Shown here: positions 8,302-16,349 of the stretch, one piece after another
How positions within the stretch are numbered: the first letter of the stretch is position 1
How the letters are laid out: every line of letters begins with the position of its first letter
Assembly (NCBI RefSeq): GCF_008365405.1
Contig: NZ_QOKV01000003.1
Span: forward strand, 248,001 to 312,000
From: Azospirillum brasilense
GTDB taxonomy: Bacteria > Pseudomonadota > Alphaproteobacteria > Azospirillales > Azospirillaceae
DNA: 64,000 nt
Direction: 5' to 3'
Position numbers and translations under genes: made by a program
The notes under the pieces: generated by a model
Seen by the model: only the letters and a program-made list of their open reading frames with translations
The model's database searches: none
What the model was told of the DNA's origin: nothing

Positions 8302-8925
8302 ATGCGGACCATTCTCGTCGCCAACATCAAGGGCGGTTGCGGCAAGACCACGATCGCCACCCACCTCGCCGCGGCCAGCGCCGCCGCGGGGCACAGCACG
8401 GCGCTGGCCGACGTGGACCGCCAGCGCTCCTCGCTCGGCTGGCTGGCCCGCCGCCCGGCCACAGCCTCCGCCCTGGTGGGGCTGGACTGGGCGAAGGACC
8501 TGTCCGACGCGCCGAAGGGCATCCAGCGCCTCGTCATCGACGCGCCGGCCGCGCTGAAGACCAAGCAGATCGAGGATCTGGTGCGGATGGCCGACGTCGT
8601 CGTCCTGCCGGTGCTGCCCAGCGCCTTCGACGAGCAGGCGACTCAGCGCTTCCTCGGCAAGCTGGAGGAGCTGAAGTCGATCGCCAGGAACCGCAAGTCG
8701 GTGGCGGTGGTCGGCAACCGCCTGCGCCCCCGCACCAAGGCGGCGGACCGGCTGGACCGGTTCCTCGGCGGGGTCGGGCACAGCGTGGTGACCCGCCTGC
8801 GCGACAGCCAGATCTACGCCGACGCTGCGGCCTCCGGCCTAAGCCTGTTCGACCTGACCGGCAAGCGCGCCGCCGAGCACCGCGCCGATTGGGAACCGCT
8901 GCTGGCCTACATCGAGAAGGCGTGA
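8302..8925 (+). CDS. Orphan ParA/Soj-type P-loop ATPase
   Basis: The 207-residue protein has a deviant Walker A, K10-GGCGK15-TT, with the signature lysine that ParA ATPases use for dimerisation. The Walker A' segment is ADVDRQRSS, where the usual DPQ reads DRQ, and the hydrophobic LVIDAPAAL forms Walker B. There is no ParB or parS nearby. The start lies 11 nt after the CYTH-CHAD stop, so the two are almost certainly co-transcribed. Role is unknown. By analogy with ParA-family cargo positioning ATPases it may place a cellular structure; linking this to polyphosphate granules is inference from the neighbour. Confidence 0.85.
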   Translation: MRTILVANIKGGCGKTTIATHLAAASAAAGHSTALADVDRQRSSLGWLARRPATASALVGLDWAKDLSDAPKGIQRLVIDAPAALKTKQIEDLVRMADVVVLPVLPSAFDEQATQRFLGKLEELKSIARNRKSVAVVGNRLRPRTKAADRLDRFLGGVGHSVVTRLRDSQIYADAAASGLSLFDLTGKRAAEHRADWEPLLAYIEKA

Positions 8926-9037
8926 GCGGGGACGGCGCCGTTACAGTCTGTTACGTTCGGGCATGGTGCGGGACATCAAGCGGTTACAATCCGGCCCCAT
9001 TTTGGCCGCATTCCGTTCAACCCGCGAGCCGTCCCCC

Positions 9038-9574
9038 ATGCCCTCCCTCACCTCCACCATCACCCGGCAGATCGTCACACCAGTGACCATCGTCCTGTTC
9101 GTCGTCTCCACCGTCACCGGGATCATGTTGCTTCTGCACTGGAACGGCAATCTGGTGCGCTTTTCCCACGAGTGGCTCAGCGTCGGCTTCTCGGCCATCG
9201 GCCTGTGGCATCTGGCGCGCAACTGGACGGCCTTCCTCCAGTATTTCAAGCGCAACGTGGCCCTGTCGGCCTTTGTGGTCAGCGTCGCCGGCTCGCTGGT
9301 CTTCACGGCGATGACCGGGAGCCCGGCCTCCACCGGCGGCCCCGGCGCGATGATGCGGGCGGTGGCGAACGCCCCGCTGGCCACGGTGGCGCCGGTCTTC
9401 GGGCTGGACGCCGACAAGGCCATCCAGGCGCTCAAGGCCGCCAACATCGAGGCGCAGCCCGGCGAGTCGCTGTCGGCCATCGGCAGCCGCGCCGGGATGA
9501 ACGCGGTGGGCGTGGCGAACATCCTCACCGCCGCCAAGCAACCCAAGCCAGCTTCTAATGGGCCGGCGTCGTAA
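9038..9574 (+). CDS. DUF4405-like membrane protein
   Basis: The 178-residue protein has three to four hydrophobic helices in its first 100 residues (VTIVLFVVSTVTGIMLLL, WLSVGFSAIGLWHLARNW, LSAFVVSVAGSLVFTAM), with histidines that could bind heme as in DUF4405/cytochrome b-like proteins. A short C-terminal module follows (about 130-170, PGESLSAIGSRAGMN) that resembles a LysM-like or helical repeat found in related proteins. The ATG preceding MPSLTSTI is chosen because the 25 upstream codons are Arg-rich and unlike a membrane protein start. Function is unknown. It converges on the next gene with an 18-nt gap. Confidence 0.65.
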   Translation: MPSLTSTITRQIVTPVTIVLFVVSTVTGIMLLLHWNGNLVRFSHEWLSVGFSAIGLWHLARNWTAFLQYFKRNVALSAFVVSVAGSLVFTAMTGSPASTGGPGAMMRAVANAPLATVAPVFGLDADKAIQALKAANIEAQPGESLSAIGSRAGMNAVGVANILTAAKQPKPASNGPAS

Positions 9575-9592
9575 CGTCCTGGAAGCGACCGC

Positions 9593-10357
9593 CTACACCC
9601 GCGCCACGAGGAACAGCCGCTTGAAGGGAAACAGCGTGCGGCCATCGGGGCGCCGGGGATAGGCGGCGTTCAGCCGGGCGCGGTAGGCCGCAAGAAAGTC
9701 GTCCAGCTCCGCGCCCGTCAGCGTGTCCAGGACGGGAAGCAGCGTCGTTCCGCGCGTCCATTCCAGCACCGGATCGTCGCCCTCCAGAACCTGGAGATAC
9801 TCGGTCTCCCAGAGATCCAGGCGCCGGGTGAGCGGGGCGAGCCAGCCGTAATAGGTGTCCGGCGCGTGCACCGGGGCGGTGCGCAGGACCGGCGCCAGCC
9901 GCTCGGCCCACGGGCCGTCCGCCGCCGTCTCGTACAACAGGCGGTGCGAGGGCGCGTCGAAGTTGCGGGGCATCTGCACGGCCAGCACCCCGCAGGGGGC
10001 CAGCGCCCGCAGCAGGTCCGGGAACAGCCGCTCGTGCCCGTCCAGCCAGTGCAGGGCGGCGTTGGAGATCAGCAGATCGACCGGCCGGTCGGGGCGCCAG
10101 ACGCGCAGGTCGGCCTGGAGCCAGCGCACGCGGGACGGCGTGTCCTGGGCGCGCTCCAGCATGGCGGGGGAATTGTCCACCCCCAGCACCACGGCCTCCG
10201 GCCAGCGTTCGGCCAACAGGCGGGCGAGCTGCCCGGTGCCGCAGCCGAGATCGACCACCGTCCGCGGGGTCAGGGAGGGCAGGGCCGCCACGAGGTCGTG
10301 GGCCGGGCGGCGGCGCCAGGACTCGAACCTTGCGTATTGTTCGGGGTCCCACGGCAT
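9593..10357 (-). CDS. tam: Trans-aconitate 2-methyltransferase
   Basis: The 254-residue SAM-dependent methyltransferase starts MPWDPEQYARFESWRRRPA, the family N-terminus. Motif I VVDLGCGTGQLARLL is near residue 35, LQADLRVW near 80, DLLISNAALHWL near 95, and AVQMPRNFDAPSH near 130. The NAALHW and QMPRNFDAPSH blocks are diagnostic of Tam, which methylates trans-aconitate to relieve aconitase inhibition. Its length matches the E. coli enzyme. Confidence 0.92.
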   Translation of the reverse strand: MPWDPEQYARFESWRRRPAHDLVAALPSLTPRTVVDLGCGTGQLARLLAERWPEAVVLGVDNSPAMLERAQDTPSRVRWLQADLRVWRPDRPVDLLISNAALHWLDGHERLFPDLLRALAPCGVLAVQMPRNFDAPSHRLLYETAADGPWAERLAPVLRTAPVHAPDTYYGWLAPLTRRLDLWETEYLQVLEGDDPVLEWTRGTTLLPVLDTLTGAELDDFLAAYRARLNAAYPRRPDGRTLFPFKRLFLVARV

Positions 10358-10390
10358 GCCCGGCCTCCACCGGTTGAAGGGGTTTGGGGG

Positions 10391-10600
10391 TTATTCCTGC
10401 TCGCGCTGGCGGGCGATCCGCTCGTCCATGTGGTTGTAGTGCTTCGTGACCATCATGAAGATCGTCCCGATGCAGCCGATGGCCAACAGCCAGCCGCCAT
10501 AATAGAACGCCGTATCCGACGCGCGCGACGCCGCCAGCAGGCCGATGAACGCCATGAAGCCCAGGATACCCCCGGTGATCCACTTGCCCGTGCCTTCCAA
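10391..10600 (-). CDS. Small two-helix membrane protein
   Basis: A 69-residue protein with two predicted transmembrane helices (WITGGILGFMAFIGLLAAS and YYGGWLLAIGCIGTIFMMV) and a basic/acidic cytoplasmic tail. It has a plausible start with GGGAAGG a few bases upstream. No family is recognised. It is 33 nt upstream of tam on the same strand and could be co-transcribed with it. Confidence 0.6.
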   Translation of the reverse strand: MEGTGKWITGGILGFMAFIGLLAASRASDTAFYYGGWLLAIGCIGTIFMMVTKHYNHMDERIARQREQE

Positions 10601-10705
10601 AGTCCCGTTCCCTTCCTTCGCTGCCGGTCCCGCGCGGGGCGTCCGCCCGGCGGGATGCCGACGGGTTGACCGTGCCGCGAATTCTGGTGGAGCGGGCGCC
10701 GGAAA

Positions 10706-12160
10706 TCAATCCGGGATGGGCGAATCCGATGTGGGCATTTCGCCCAACCGGCCGGCACCCTCCACGACGATCCCCGCGGGAAGCTCCAGCGCGAAGACGG
10801 TGCCCGCCGCCGTGCTCTCCACCAGCCGCAGGTCGCCGCCATGGGCGCGCAGCACCTCCCGCGCGATGGCGAGGCCCAGCCCGACGCCGCCCGCCCGCGC
10901 GGAGCCGGCGAAAGGTTGGAACAGGTTGTCCCGCGCCCGCGGCGGCAGGCCCGGCCCGTCGTCGGCGACCAGCAGGAGCAGCCCGCCGCCCGCCCGCTCC
11001 CGCGCCGTCACCATCACCGCCGCGGCCCCCGCCTGGGCGGCGTTGCGCCCCAGATTGACCAGCGCGCGGGAGAGCTGGGCGGCGTCCGCGCGGACGGTCA
11101 GCCCCTCCGGCACCCGGTTGTCCCAGCGCAGCTCCGCCCGCTCCCCATCCGGGCGCAGGGCGCCCAGCGCCTCGGCCCCGGCCTCTTCGACCAGCGGGCG
11201 CAGCGGCACTTCGGTCCGCGCCAGGGGCAGCAGGCCGTCGCGGGTGTAGGTCATCGTCTGGCCGCACAGCTCCACGGCCCGGTCGATGGAGGCCATCAGC
11301 CGCGGCGTGACCCGCCGCACCTCCGGATCGGCGCTCTCGGCCAGCCGTTCCGACAGCAGGGCGGCGGTGGACAGGATGGCGCGCAGGTCGTGGTTGATCT
11401 TGGCGACCGCGGTGCCCAGCGCGGCCAGCCGCTCGCGCTGGCGCAGCGCGCTGCGGATGGTGGCCTGCATGTCGGCCAGCTCGCGCTCCGCCACGCCGAT
11501 CTCGTCGGTGCGGGCGCTCGGCTGGAAGGGCGGTGTGCCGTCGGGGTCGCGGCGGATGGCGACCAGCCCCTCGGTCAGGCGGCGCATCGGCCGCACCAGC
11601 AGCCGGGTCAGCGAGACGAAGACCAGCACCGCCGCGATCAGCGAGATCGCCACCGACAGCGCCAGGATGCGGCCGGAGAAGTCGATCATCGCCCGGATCA
11701 TCGGCCGCTCGTCGATCACCATCTCGACCTGGAAGGCCGGGTCCTTGGGCGACGGCCCGATCACCCGGATCACCCGGTCACGCCGCTGGGCCAGCGCCAT
11801 GAAGGCGTCGGCGGCCAGCCGGGGCGCCATGGTGGCGCGCAGGTCGAAGACGGCGTCCACCGTCGGCGGCATGGAGCGGGACAGCATGTAGACGCGGCTG
11901 TCCGGCCGGATCAGCTCCACCGCGTGGGCGCCAACATGGGCCAGCAGCTCGTTCTGAAGCTCCATCGCCACCATCATGTCCGGCGTCGCCTCCACCGACA
12001 GGGCGGCGAGATGGGCGGCGGCCAGCCGCTCCTCCAGATAGGTCAGGCGGTAGCGCGCGATGGATGGCGTGTAGATCAGCACCTCCGCCAGCAGGACGAA
12101 CAGCACGGTCAGCACCAGCAGCTTCGCCGACAGGCTTCTCGTGACGGGCGGCAGGGGCAT
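10706..12160 (-). CDS. Membrane-bound sensor histidine kinase, orphan
   Basis: The 484-residue protein has TM1 (about 12-30), a periplasmic sensor region (about 35-160), TM2 (about 165-185) followed by HAMP, and a short dimerisation helix with the phosphoacceptor H257 in KINHDLRAIL. The ATPase domain shows the N box (N373 in NLGRNAAQ), G1 DDGPGL (400-405) and G2 GVGLGL (425-430). The first transmembrane segment and KINHDLRAILS resemble kinases of stress-type two-component systems. No response regulator gene is adjacent, so its partner must be encoded elsewhere. It is transcribed away from hldE. Confidence 0.88.
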   Translation of the reverse strand: MPLPPVTRSLSAKLLVLTVLFVLLAEVLIYTPSIARYRLTYLEERLAAAHLAALSVEATPDMMVAMELQNELLAHVGAHAVELIRPDSRVYMLSRSMPPTVDAVFDLRATMAPRLAADAFMALAQRRDRVIRVIGPSPKDPAFQVEMVIDERPMIRAMIDFSGRILALSVAISLIAAVLVFVSLTRLLVRPMRRLTEGLVAIRRDPDGTPPFQPSARTDEIGVAERELADMQATIRSALRQRERLAALGTAVAKINHDLRAILSTAALLSERLAESADPEVRRVTPRLMASIDRAVELCGQTMTYTRDGLLPLARTEVPLRPLVEEAGAEALGALRPDGERAELRWDNRVPEGLTVRADAAQLSRALVNLGRNAAQAGAAAVMVTARERAGGGLLLLVADDGPGLPPRARDNLFQPFAGSARAGGVGLGLAIAREVLRAHGGDLRLVESTAAGTVFALELPAGIVVEGAGRLGEMPTSDSPIPD

Positions 12161-12247
12161 GGGCGGCGTCCGGGGGCAGGGTCCGGGGGAAGGGATGCCG
12201 GAGGATAGGGCAGGATGCCGCCGCAGACCAGTTGCCGGACCTTATTA

Positions 12248-12290
12248 TCCCTCTCCCGCACCGGGGGAGGGGATTCGAGCGCTCCCCTCT
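12248..12290. repeat. GC-rich palindromic repeat upstream of hldE
   Basis: CCCTCTCCCGCACCGGGGGAGGGG forms a near-perfect hairpin and matches the dispersed intergenic palindrome of this window. It lies between the divergent sensor kinase and hldE genes, within the probable hldE leader. Confidence 0.6.
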
Positions 12291-12325
12291 GGCGCGCCAC
12301 TTCCAAGATTGGTAGTAGAACCGGC

Positions 12326-13771
12326 ATGAGCGACCTTGCCCGTCACATCGACTCCCTGTCCCGCGCCAGCGTGCTGTGCGTCGGCGACGTCATGCTCGAC
12401 CGATTCATCTACGGATCGGTCGACCGCGTGTCCCCCGAAGCGCCGATCCCCGTGCTGCGGATCGAGCGGGAGACGGCCATGCTCGGCGGTGCCGGCAACG
12501 TGGCCGCCAACGTCATGGCGCTGGGCGCCGGCTGCCGCTTCGTGTCGGTGGTGGGCGAGGACGCGGCGGGGCTGGAGCTGGTCCGCCTCGTGGCCAGGGA
12601 GACGGGCGACGGCGGCGGGCTGGTCGCCGAGCCGGGGCGCCAGACCACCGTCAAGACGCGCTTCATCGGCGGGCGCCAGCAGCTTCTGCGCGCCGACGCC
12701 GAGTCCATCGCCGCCATCGCGTCGGAGGAGGAGGTGATGGTCGCCGCCCGCACCGGCCTGCTGACGGTGGGCGCGGTGATCCTCTCCGACTATGGCAAGG
12801 GCGTGCTGACCGACGCTCTGGTGGCGCAGCTCATCCAGGCGGCGCGGGAGGCCGGGCTGCCGGTGGTGGTCGATCCCAAGGGCGACGATTTCGGGCGCTA
12901 CCGTGGGGCCAGCGTGATCACCCCCAACCGCAAGGAGCTGATCCAGGCGACGGGGATGCCCGCCGACAGCGACGCCGAGGTCGAGGCCGCCTGCCGCTTC
13001 CTGCTGGACAGCTGCGGCATCGACGCGGTGGTCGCCACGCGCAGCGAGCGCGGCATGTCCGTTGTGACGCGCGACGGCGCCACCCATCTGCCGGCCAACG
13101 CGCGCGAGGTCTTCGATGTCTCGGGCGCCGGCGACACGGTGGTGGCGACGCTGACCTCCGCCCTGTCGGTTGGGGTGGAGCTGGCCGACGCGGCGCGGCT
13201 GGCCAATCTGGCCGCCGGGATCGTGGTGGGTAAGGTCGGCACCGCGGTGGTCCGCGCGCCGGAGCTGCTGTCCGCGCTGCACGAGCAGGAATGGCGCAGC
13301 GGCGAGGAGAAGGTCGATACGCTGGAGCAGGCCGTGGAGCGGGCCGAGCGCTGGCGCGCCCGCGGCAAGCGGGTGGGCTTCACCAACGGCTGCTTCGACC
13401 TGCTGCACCCCGGCCACATCGCGTTGCTGAACCAAGCCAAGGCGGCCTGCGACGTGTTGGTGGTGGGACTGAACAGCGACGCCTCGGTGAAGCGGCTGAA
13501 GGGCGAGACGCGCCCGGTGCAGACCGAGACGGCGCGGGCGACAGTGCTCGCCTCGCTGGCCTGCGTCGATCTGGTGGTGATCTTCGGCGAGGACACGCCG
13601 GAGGAGCTGATCCGCGCCCTGCGCCCCGACGTGCTGGTGAAGGGGGCAGACTACACCGTCGCCACGGTGGTCGGTGCCGGATTCGTGCAGAGCTACGGCG
13701 GCAAGGTCGTGCTGGCCGACCTCGTGGACGGCCAGAGCACGACCAACACCATCAAGCGCATGCAGCGCTGA
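12326..13771 (+). CDS. hldE: Bifunctional heptose-7-phosphate kinase / heptose-1-phosphate adenylyltransferase
   Basis: Makes ADP-glycero-manno-heptose for the lipopolysaccharide core. The 481-residue protein joins a ribokinase-like domain (1 to about 325; [25 protein letters not shown], and catalytic [13 protein letters not shown] near 265) to a nucleotidyltransferase domain (about 345-481; [14 protein letters not shown] with the HxGH-type site). The start MSDLARHID is chosen because the 37 upstream in-frame codons are repeat-derived. Unusually for alphaproteobacteria, no other heptose genes are adjacent. Confidence 0.95.
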   Translation: MSDLARHIDSLSRASVLCVGDVMLDRFIYGSVDRVSPEAPIPVLRIERETAMLGGAGNVAANVMALGAGCRFVSVVGEDAAGLELVRLVARETGDGGGLVAEPGRQTTVKTRFIGGRQQLLRADAESIAAIASEEEVMVAARTGLLTVGAVILSDYGKGVLTDALVAQLIQAAREAGLPVVVDPKGDDFGRYRGASVITPNRKELIQATGMPADSDAEVEAACRFLLDSCGIDAVVATRSERGMSVVTRDGATHLPANAREVFDVSGAGDTVVATLTSALSVGVELADAARLANLAAGIVVGKVGTAVVRAPELLSALHEQEWRSGEEKVDTLEQAVERAERWRARGKRVGFTNGCFDLLHPGHIALLNQAKAACDVLVVGLNSDASVKRLKGETRPVQTETARATVLASLACVDLVVIFGEDTPEELIRALRPDVLVKGADYTVATVVGAGFVQSYGGKVVLADLVDGQSTTNTIKRMQR

Positions 13772-13801
13772 ACGCCGGGATGCAGAAATCGGGGCGCTGA
13801 A

Positions 13802-13826
13802 ACCCCGGAGCCGAAGCTCCGGGGCG
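13802..13826. terminator. Hairpin between convergent hldE and the small lipoprotein gene
   Basis: CCCCGGAG pairs with CTCCGGGG around a CCGAAG loop, between the stops of two convergent genes. There is no T run, so termination strength is uncertain. Confidence 0.45.
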
Positions 13827-13840
13827 TCCGCGCCGCGCGA

Positions 13841-13999
13841 TCACATCTTCTTCTGGACGCTGTCCGACGAGCGCTCCATGGCGCGGCCGCCGGCCTGCAC
13901 ATCCTCGCCCATGCCTTCGACGGTGTTGCAGGCGGCGAGGCTGGTGGTCAGGGCGGCGCCCAGGGCGGCGAAAAGGACGAGCTTCTTCAGGCTGCGCAT
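13841..13999 (-). CDS. Entericidin-like small lipoprotein
   Basis: A 52-residue protein with a lipoprotein signal: MRSLKK basic start, hydrophobic core, and lipobox L-A-A-C24 followed by NTVEGMGEDVQAGGRAMERSS. The NTxxGxGxDxxxxG pattern is the hallmark of the entericidin A/B family, small outer-membrane lipoproteins linked to envelope stress. AGAGGA lies 7 nt before the ATG. It is easily missed because of its size. No partner antidote gene is adjacent. Confidence 0.85.
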   Translation of the reverse strand: MRSLKKLVLFAALGAALTTSLAACNTVEGMGEDVQAGGRAMERSSDSVQKKM

Positions 14000-14123
14000 G
14001 GCATTTTCCTCTTGAGGTCGAAAACAATCGGCTGAAAAACGCGAGAAACCCGTCAAAGGTTTCCGAAGACCCGCGATGCGGAAGGACAGTTCTCCACACT
14101 CAAACGGATAGGGGAGGGCGAGC

Positions 14124-15005
14124 ATGTTCGAAGGGTTCACCCGCCACCGCATCGCCACCGACGGCGCCGAGATCCACACGCTGGTCGGCGGCGAGGGGCC
14201 GCCGCTCCTTCTGCTTCATGGGTTTCCGCAGTGCCACGCCCTGTGGAACCGGGTCGCGCCGCGTCTGGCCGAGCGCTTCACCGTGGTGCTCACCGACCTG
14301 CGGGGGTACGGCCAATCGTCGAAGCCGCCGGGCGATTCCGCGCACGAGACCTACTGCAAACGCACCAACGGGCACGATCAGGTGGCGGTAATGGCCGCGC
14401 TGGGCTTCGACCGCTTCCGGCTGGCCGGGCACGACCGCGGCGCGCGGGTGGCCCACCGGCTGGTCCTCGACCATCCAGACCGGGTCGAGCGCGTCGCCTT
14501 CCTCGACGTGGTGCCGACGCTGGAGGTCTTCGCCCGCATCGACCAGCGGATGGCGACCGCCTACTACCACTGGTTTTTCCTGATCCAGCCGAACAATCTG
14601 GCGGAACGGCTGATCGGGGCGGACCCCGACTTCTATCTGGGGCAGGTGCTCGGCTCCATCGGCAGCAGCGCCGACATCTTCGAGCCGGAGGCGATGGACG
14701 CCTACCGTACCGCCTTCCGCGACCCCGCCACCGTCCATGCCATGTGCGAGGACTACCGCGCCGCGGCCGGCATCGACCTGGAGCACGACCGCGAGGACCG
14801 CGCGGCGGGCCGCAAGGTGGCCTGCCCCGCCCTGTTCCTGTGGGGCCGCAACAGCGCGGTCGGGCGCCTCTACGACGACCCGCTGGGCATCTGGCGCGGC
14901 TACGCCCCGGCCATCGAGGGTCATGTGATGCCCGCCGGCCACTTCATCCCCGAAGAGGCGCCGGAGGAGACGGCGCAGGCGTTGCTGGATTTCTTCGCGG
15001 GGTGA
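14124..15005 (+). CDS. Alpha/beta hydrolase, fluoroacetate (haloacetate) dehalogenase-like
   Basis: The 293-residue protein has an alpha/beta-hydrolase fold. LLLHGFPQ forms the oxyanion region, the nucleophile is aspartate (D104 in AGHDRGARV) rather than serine, D128 is the likely acid and H273 the base. R105 and R108 fit carboxylate binding, and H149-W150 with Y211 (EDYR) correspond, from memory of the Rhodopseudomonas enzyme, to the halide pocket of fluoroacetate dehalogenase. This supports hydrolytic dehalogenation of a haloacetate-type substrate, although some close homologues act on other substrates. It is preceded by AGGGGAGGG and stands alone. Confidence 0.82.
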   Translation: MFEGFTRHRIATDGAEIHTLVGGEGPPLLLLHGFPQCHALWNRVAPRLAERFTVVLTDLRGYGQSSKPPGDSAHETYCKRTNGHDQVAVMAALGFDRFRLAGHDRGARVAHRLVLDHPDRVERVAFLDVVPTLEVFARIDQRMATAYYHWFFLIQPNNLAERLIGADPDFYLGQVLGSIGSSADIFEPEAMDAYRTAFRDPATVHAMCEDYRAAAGIDLEHDREDRAAGRKVACPALFLWGRNSAVGRLYDDPLGIWRGYAPAIEGHVMPAGHFIPEEAPEETAQALLDFFAG

Positions 15006-15087
15006 CTCTCACGCGGCGTGTCGCGCAGCCGTCTCTTTGCGAAAGCCCGATCCTCTTTCGGGCGCTTCATTGAGAAGGGACGCCGCC

Positions 15088-15873
15088 ATGCGCTGCCAGG
15101 AGTTTCTGAATAATATTAAAACCTGTTTCGAGAGAGGATTTATTGATTACTCAAAGTTCAGAGAAATTGCCGCGGGTGAAAGTATATCGGGCGGGTGGGA
15201 GGTCTGGTTGCAGCTTGAAATTGCGTATGGATTCTTGAAAATTGCCAGCGAGAGGGGTTATGCTTCGAAATGTTCACGGGAAGAAGCCTATCCTTCTCAG
15301 GACATTAAGAAAATTAAAAAAGAGATCGACGGGAAAATGAATGAAGAAACAGATGAGGCGAATGAAATAAAACCATACATCAGTACGACAGGTCCCGTCC
15401 GCGACAAAAACTCTGCCGCGCGCGCGGATTTTCTCCTAAAGTGGAATATGGGGATTTTTGTCACGGATGATACTTATGTCGAGCTGAAATGCATTAACCA
15501 ATCCCATAATAATCCAGTTAGGCACGCTTGGAAGCGCTTCGAGGACGACATCATCAAACAGACGGATCTTCTTCGCTTCAATTCCACCCTGAACTGCATA
15601 TCGGTCCTCGTGTCGTGTGGATCCTTTACGGAAGAAGAAGTTCGAGGGGATGAAGCTGAGCTTCGCTGGCTTTGGGAGGCGGGCAAACGCGACGCCTATG
15701 TCTACGACATGAGAAATGAGCGCGTCAGCACACTTAAGGATGTTCGGGTGGACCGTGAATGCCGACCGTTCTTTATCGCTGTCGCAATCAATAATCTCCC
15801 GGAGTACAGAGGGCCCACTTTCACCCCCGAACTGTGGAGCAAGCCGTTGTCGAACGAAGGTGGGGGAGTATAA
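15088..15873 (+). CDS. AT-rich hypothetical protein with a PD-(D/E)XK nuclease-like motif set
   Basis: The 261-residue protein matches no family I can name. Its coding sequence is visibly AT-rich compared with every neighbour and uses rare AT-ending codons (ATA, AAA, AAT), a sign of recent transfer. An ordered set of residues fits the PD-(D/E)XK fold: helix acid E38/E44 (WEVWLQLE), D114 in ARADFLL, E132-L-K134 in YVELKC, and Q158 in DDIIKQTD. That suggests a restriction-like or DNA-damage nuclease. Start is the ATG preceded by AGAAGGGA, not the longer open frame. No methylase or partner gene is present. Confidence 0.65.
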   Translation: MRCQEFLNNIKTCFERGFIDYSKFREIAAGESISGGWEVWLQLEIAYGFLKIASERGYASKCSREEAYPSQDIKKIKKEIDGKMNEETDEANEIKPYISTTGPVRDKNSAARADFLLKWNMGIFVTDDTYVELKCINQSHNNPVRHAWKRFEDDIIKQTDLLRFNSTLNCISVLVSCGSFTEEEVRGDEAELRWLWEAGKRDAYVYDMRNERVSTLKDVRVDRECRPFFIAVAINNLPEYRGPTFTPELWSKPLSNEGGGV

Positions 15874-15894
15874 GGATCCAGGAATGACCTTCAG

Positions 15895-16110
15895 GATGGT
15901 CCGGCGCCTCAGGTCCCTGGGCGACAGCATCCAGGCCTTGCGTCCGCCGTTGATCCGGGATTTCAGTGCCGGTCCGCTCCTCCGTGCAAAACTCCATGAC
16001 CCGCTCGACTCCGGCGCGGTTGTACCAGTTCCGGTCGAAGATCACGACCTCGCCTGCCGCGGGGAAATGGGGAGTTTCCTTCCCACGCCGATAGCGCGGC
16101 GTGGCGGGCC
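15895..16110 (-). pseudogene. Remnant of a PPK2-type polyphosphate kinase gene
   Basis: The minus strand encodes [13 protein letters not shown] then [12 protein letters not shown] and EFCTEE (15977-16069), the most conserved block of PPK2 kinases (Walker B region and lid). About 13 nt further on, in another frame, comes [19 protein letters not shown] (about 15905-15960), resembling the downstream KxWKLSPxDL segment. Intact enzymes have tens of residues between these blocks, and the N-terminal P-loop and C-terminus are absent, so the gene is deleted and frameshifted. It abuts the AT-rich gene, suggesting the acquisition event damaged it. Confidence 0.75.
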
Positions 16111-16349
16111 GAAGGCCGGAGAAGTGGCAGGCTTCGGGGCCTCGGGACAGGGGTGGCATCGCCGACGATCCTCATGTCAGCACGGGCTCCGGCTGTTCCC
16201 ATGCCGGTCTTTCAACCCGGCATCCCTCCCCCCGGACGAACTGTCCCGTTGCCAGTTGGCGTGAGCGGCGGCATAAATCGGCGCGCGGCCCTCCCCGCTG
16301 GACGGGAAGGCTTTTGGCAAACACAAAAATGGCGGAAGGAAAGCCCCCA

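Noticed and set aside
8939-8990. Three GTTAC motifs before the DUF4405-like gene as a PhoB operator
   Set aside because: Spacing is 10 and about 30 nt, not the 11-nt repeat of a Pho box, and the matches are short enough to occur by chance.
15716-16264. Plus-strand frame overlapping the ppk2 remnant
   Set aside because: No start signal or family features; it reads antisense to the PPK2 fragments.
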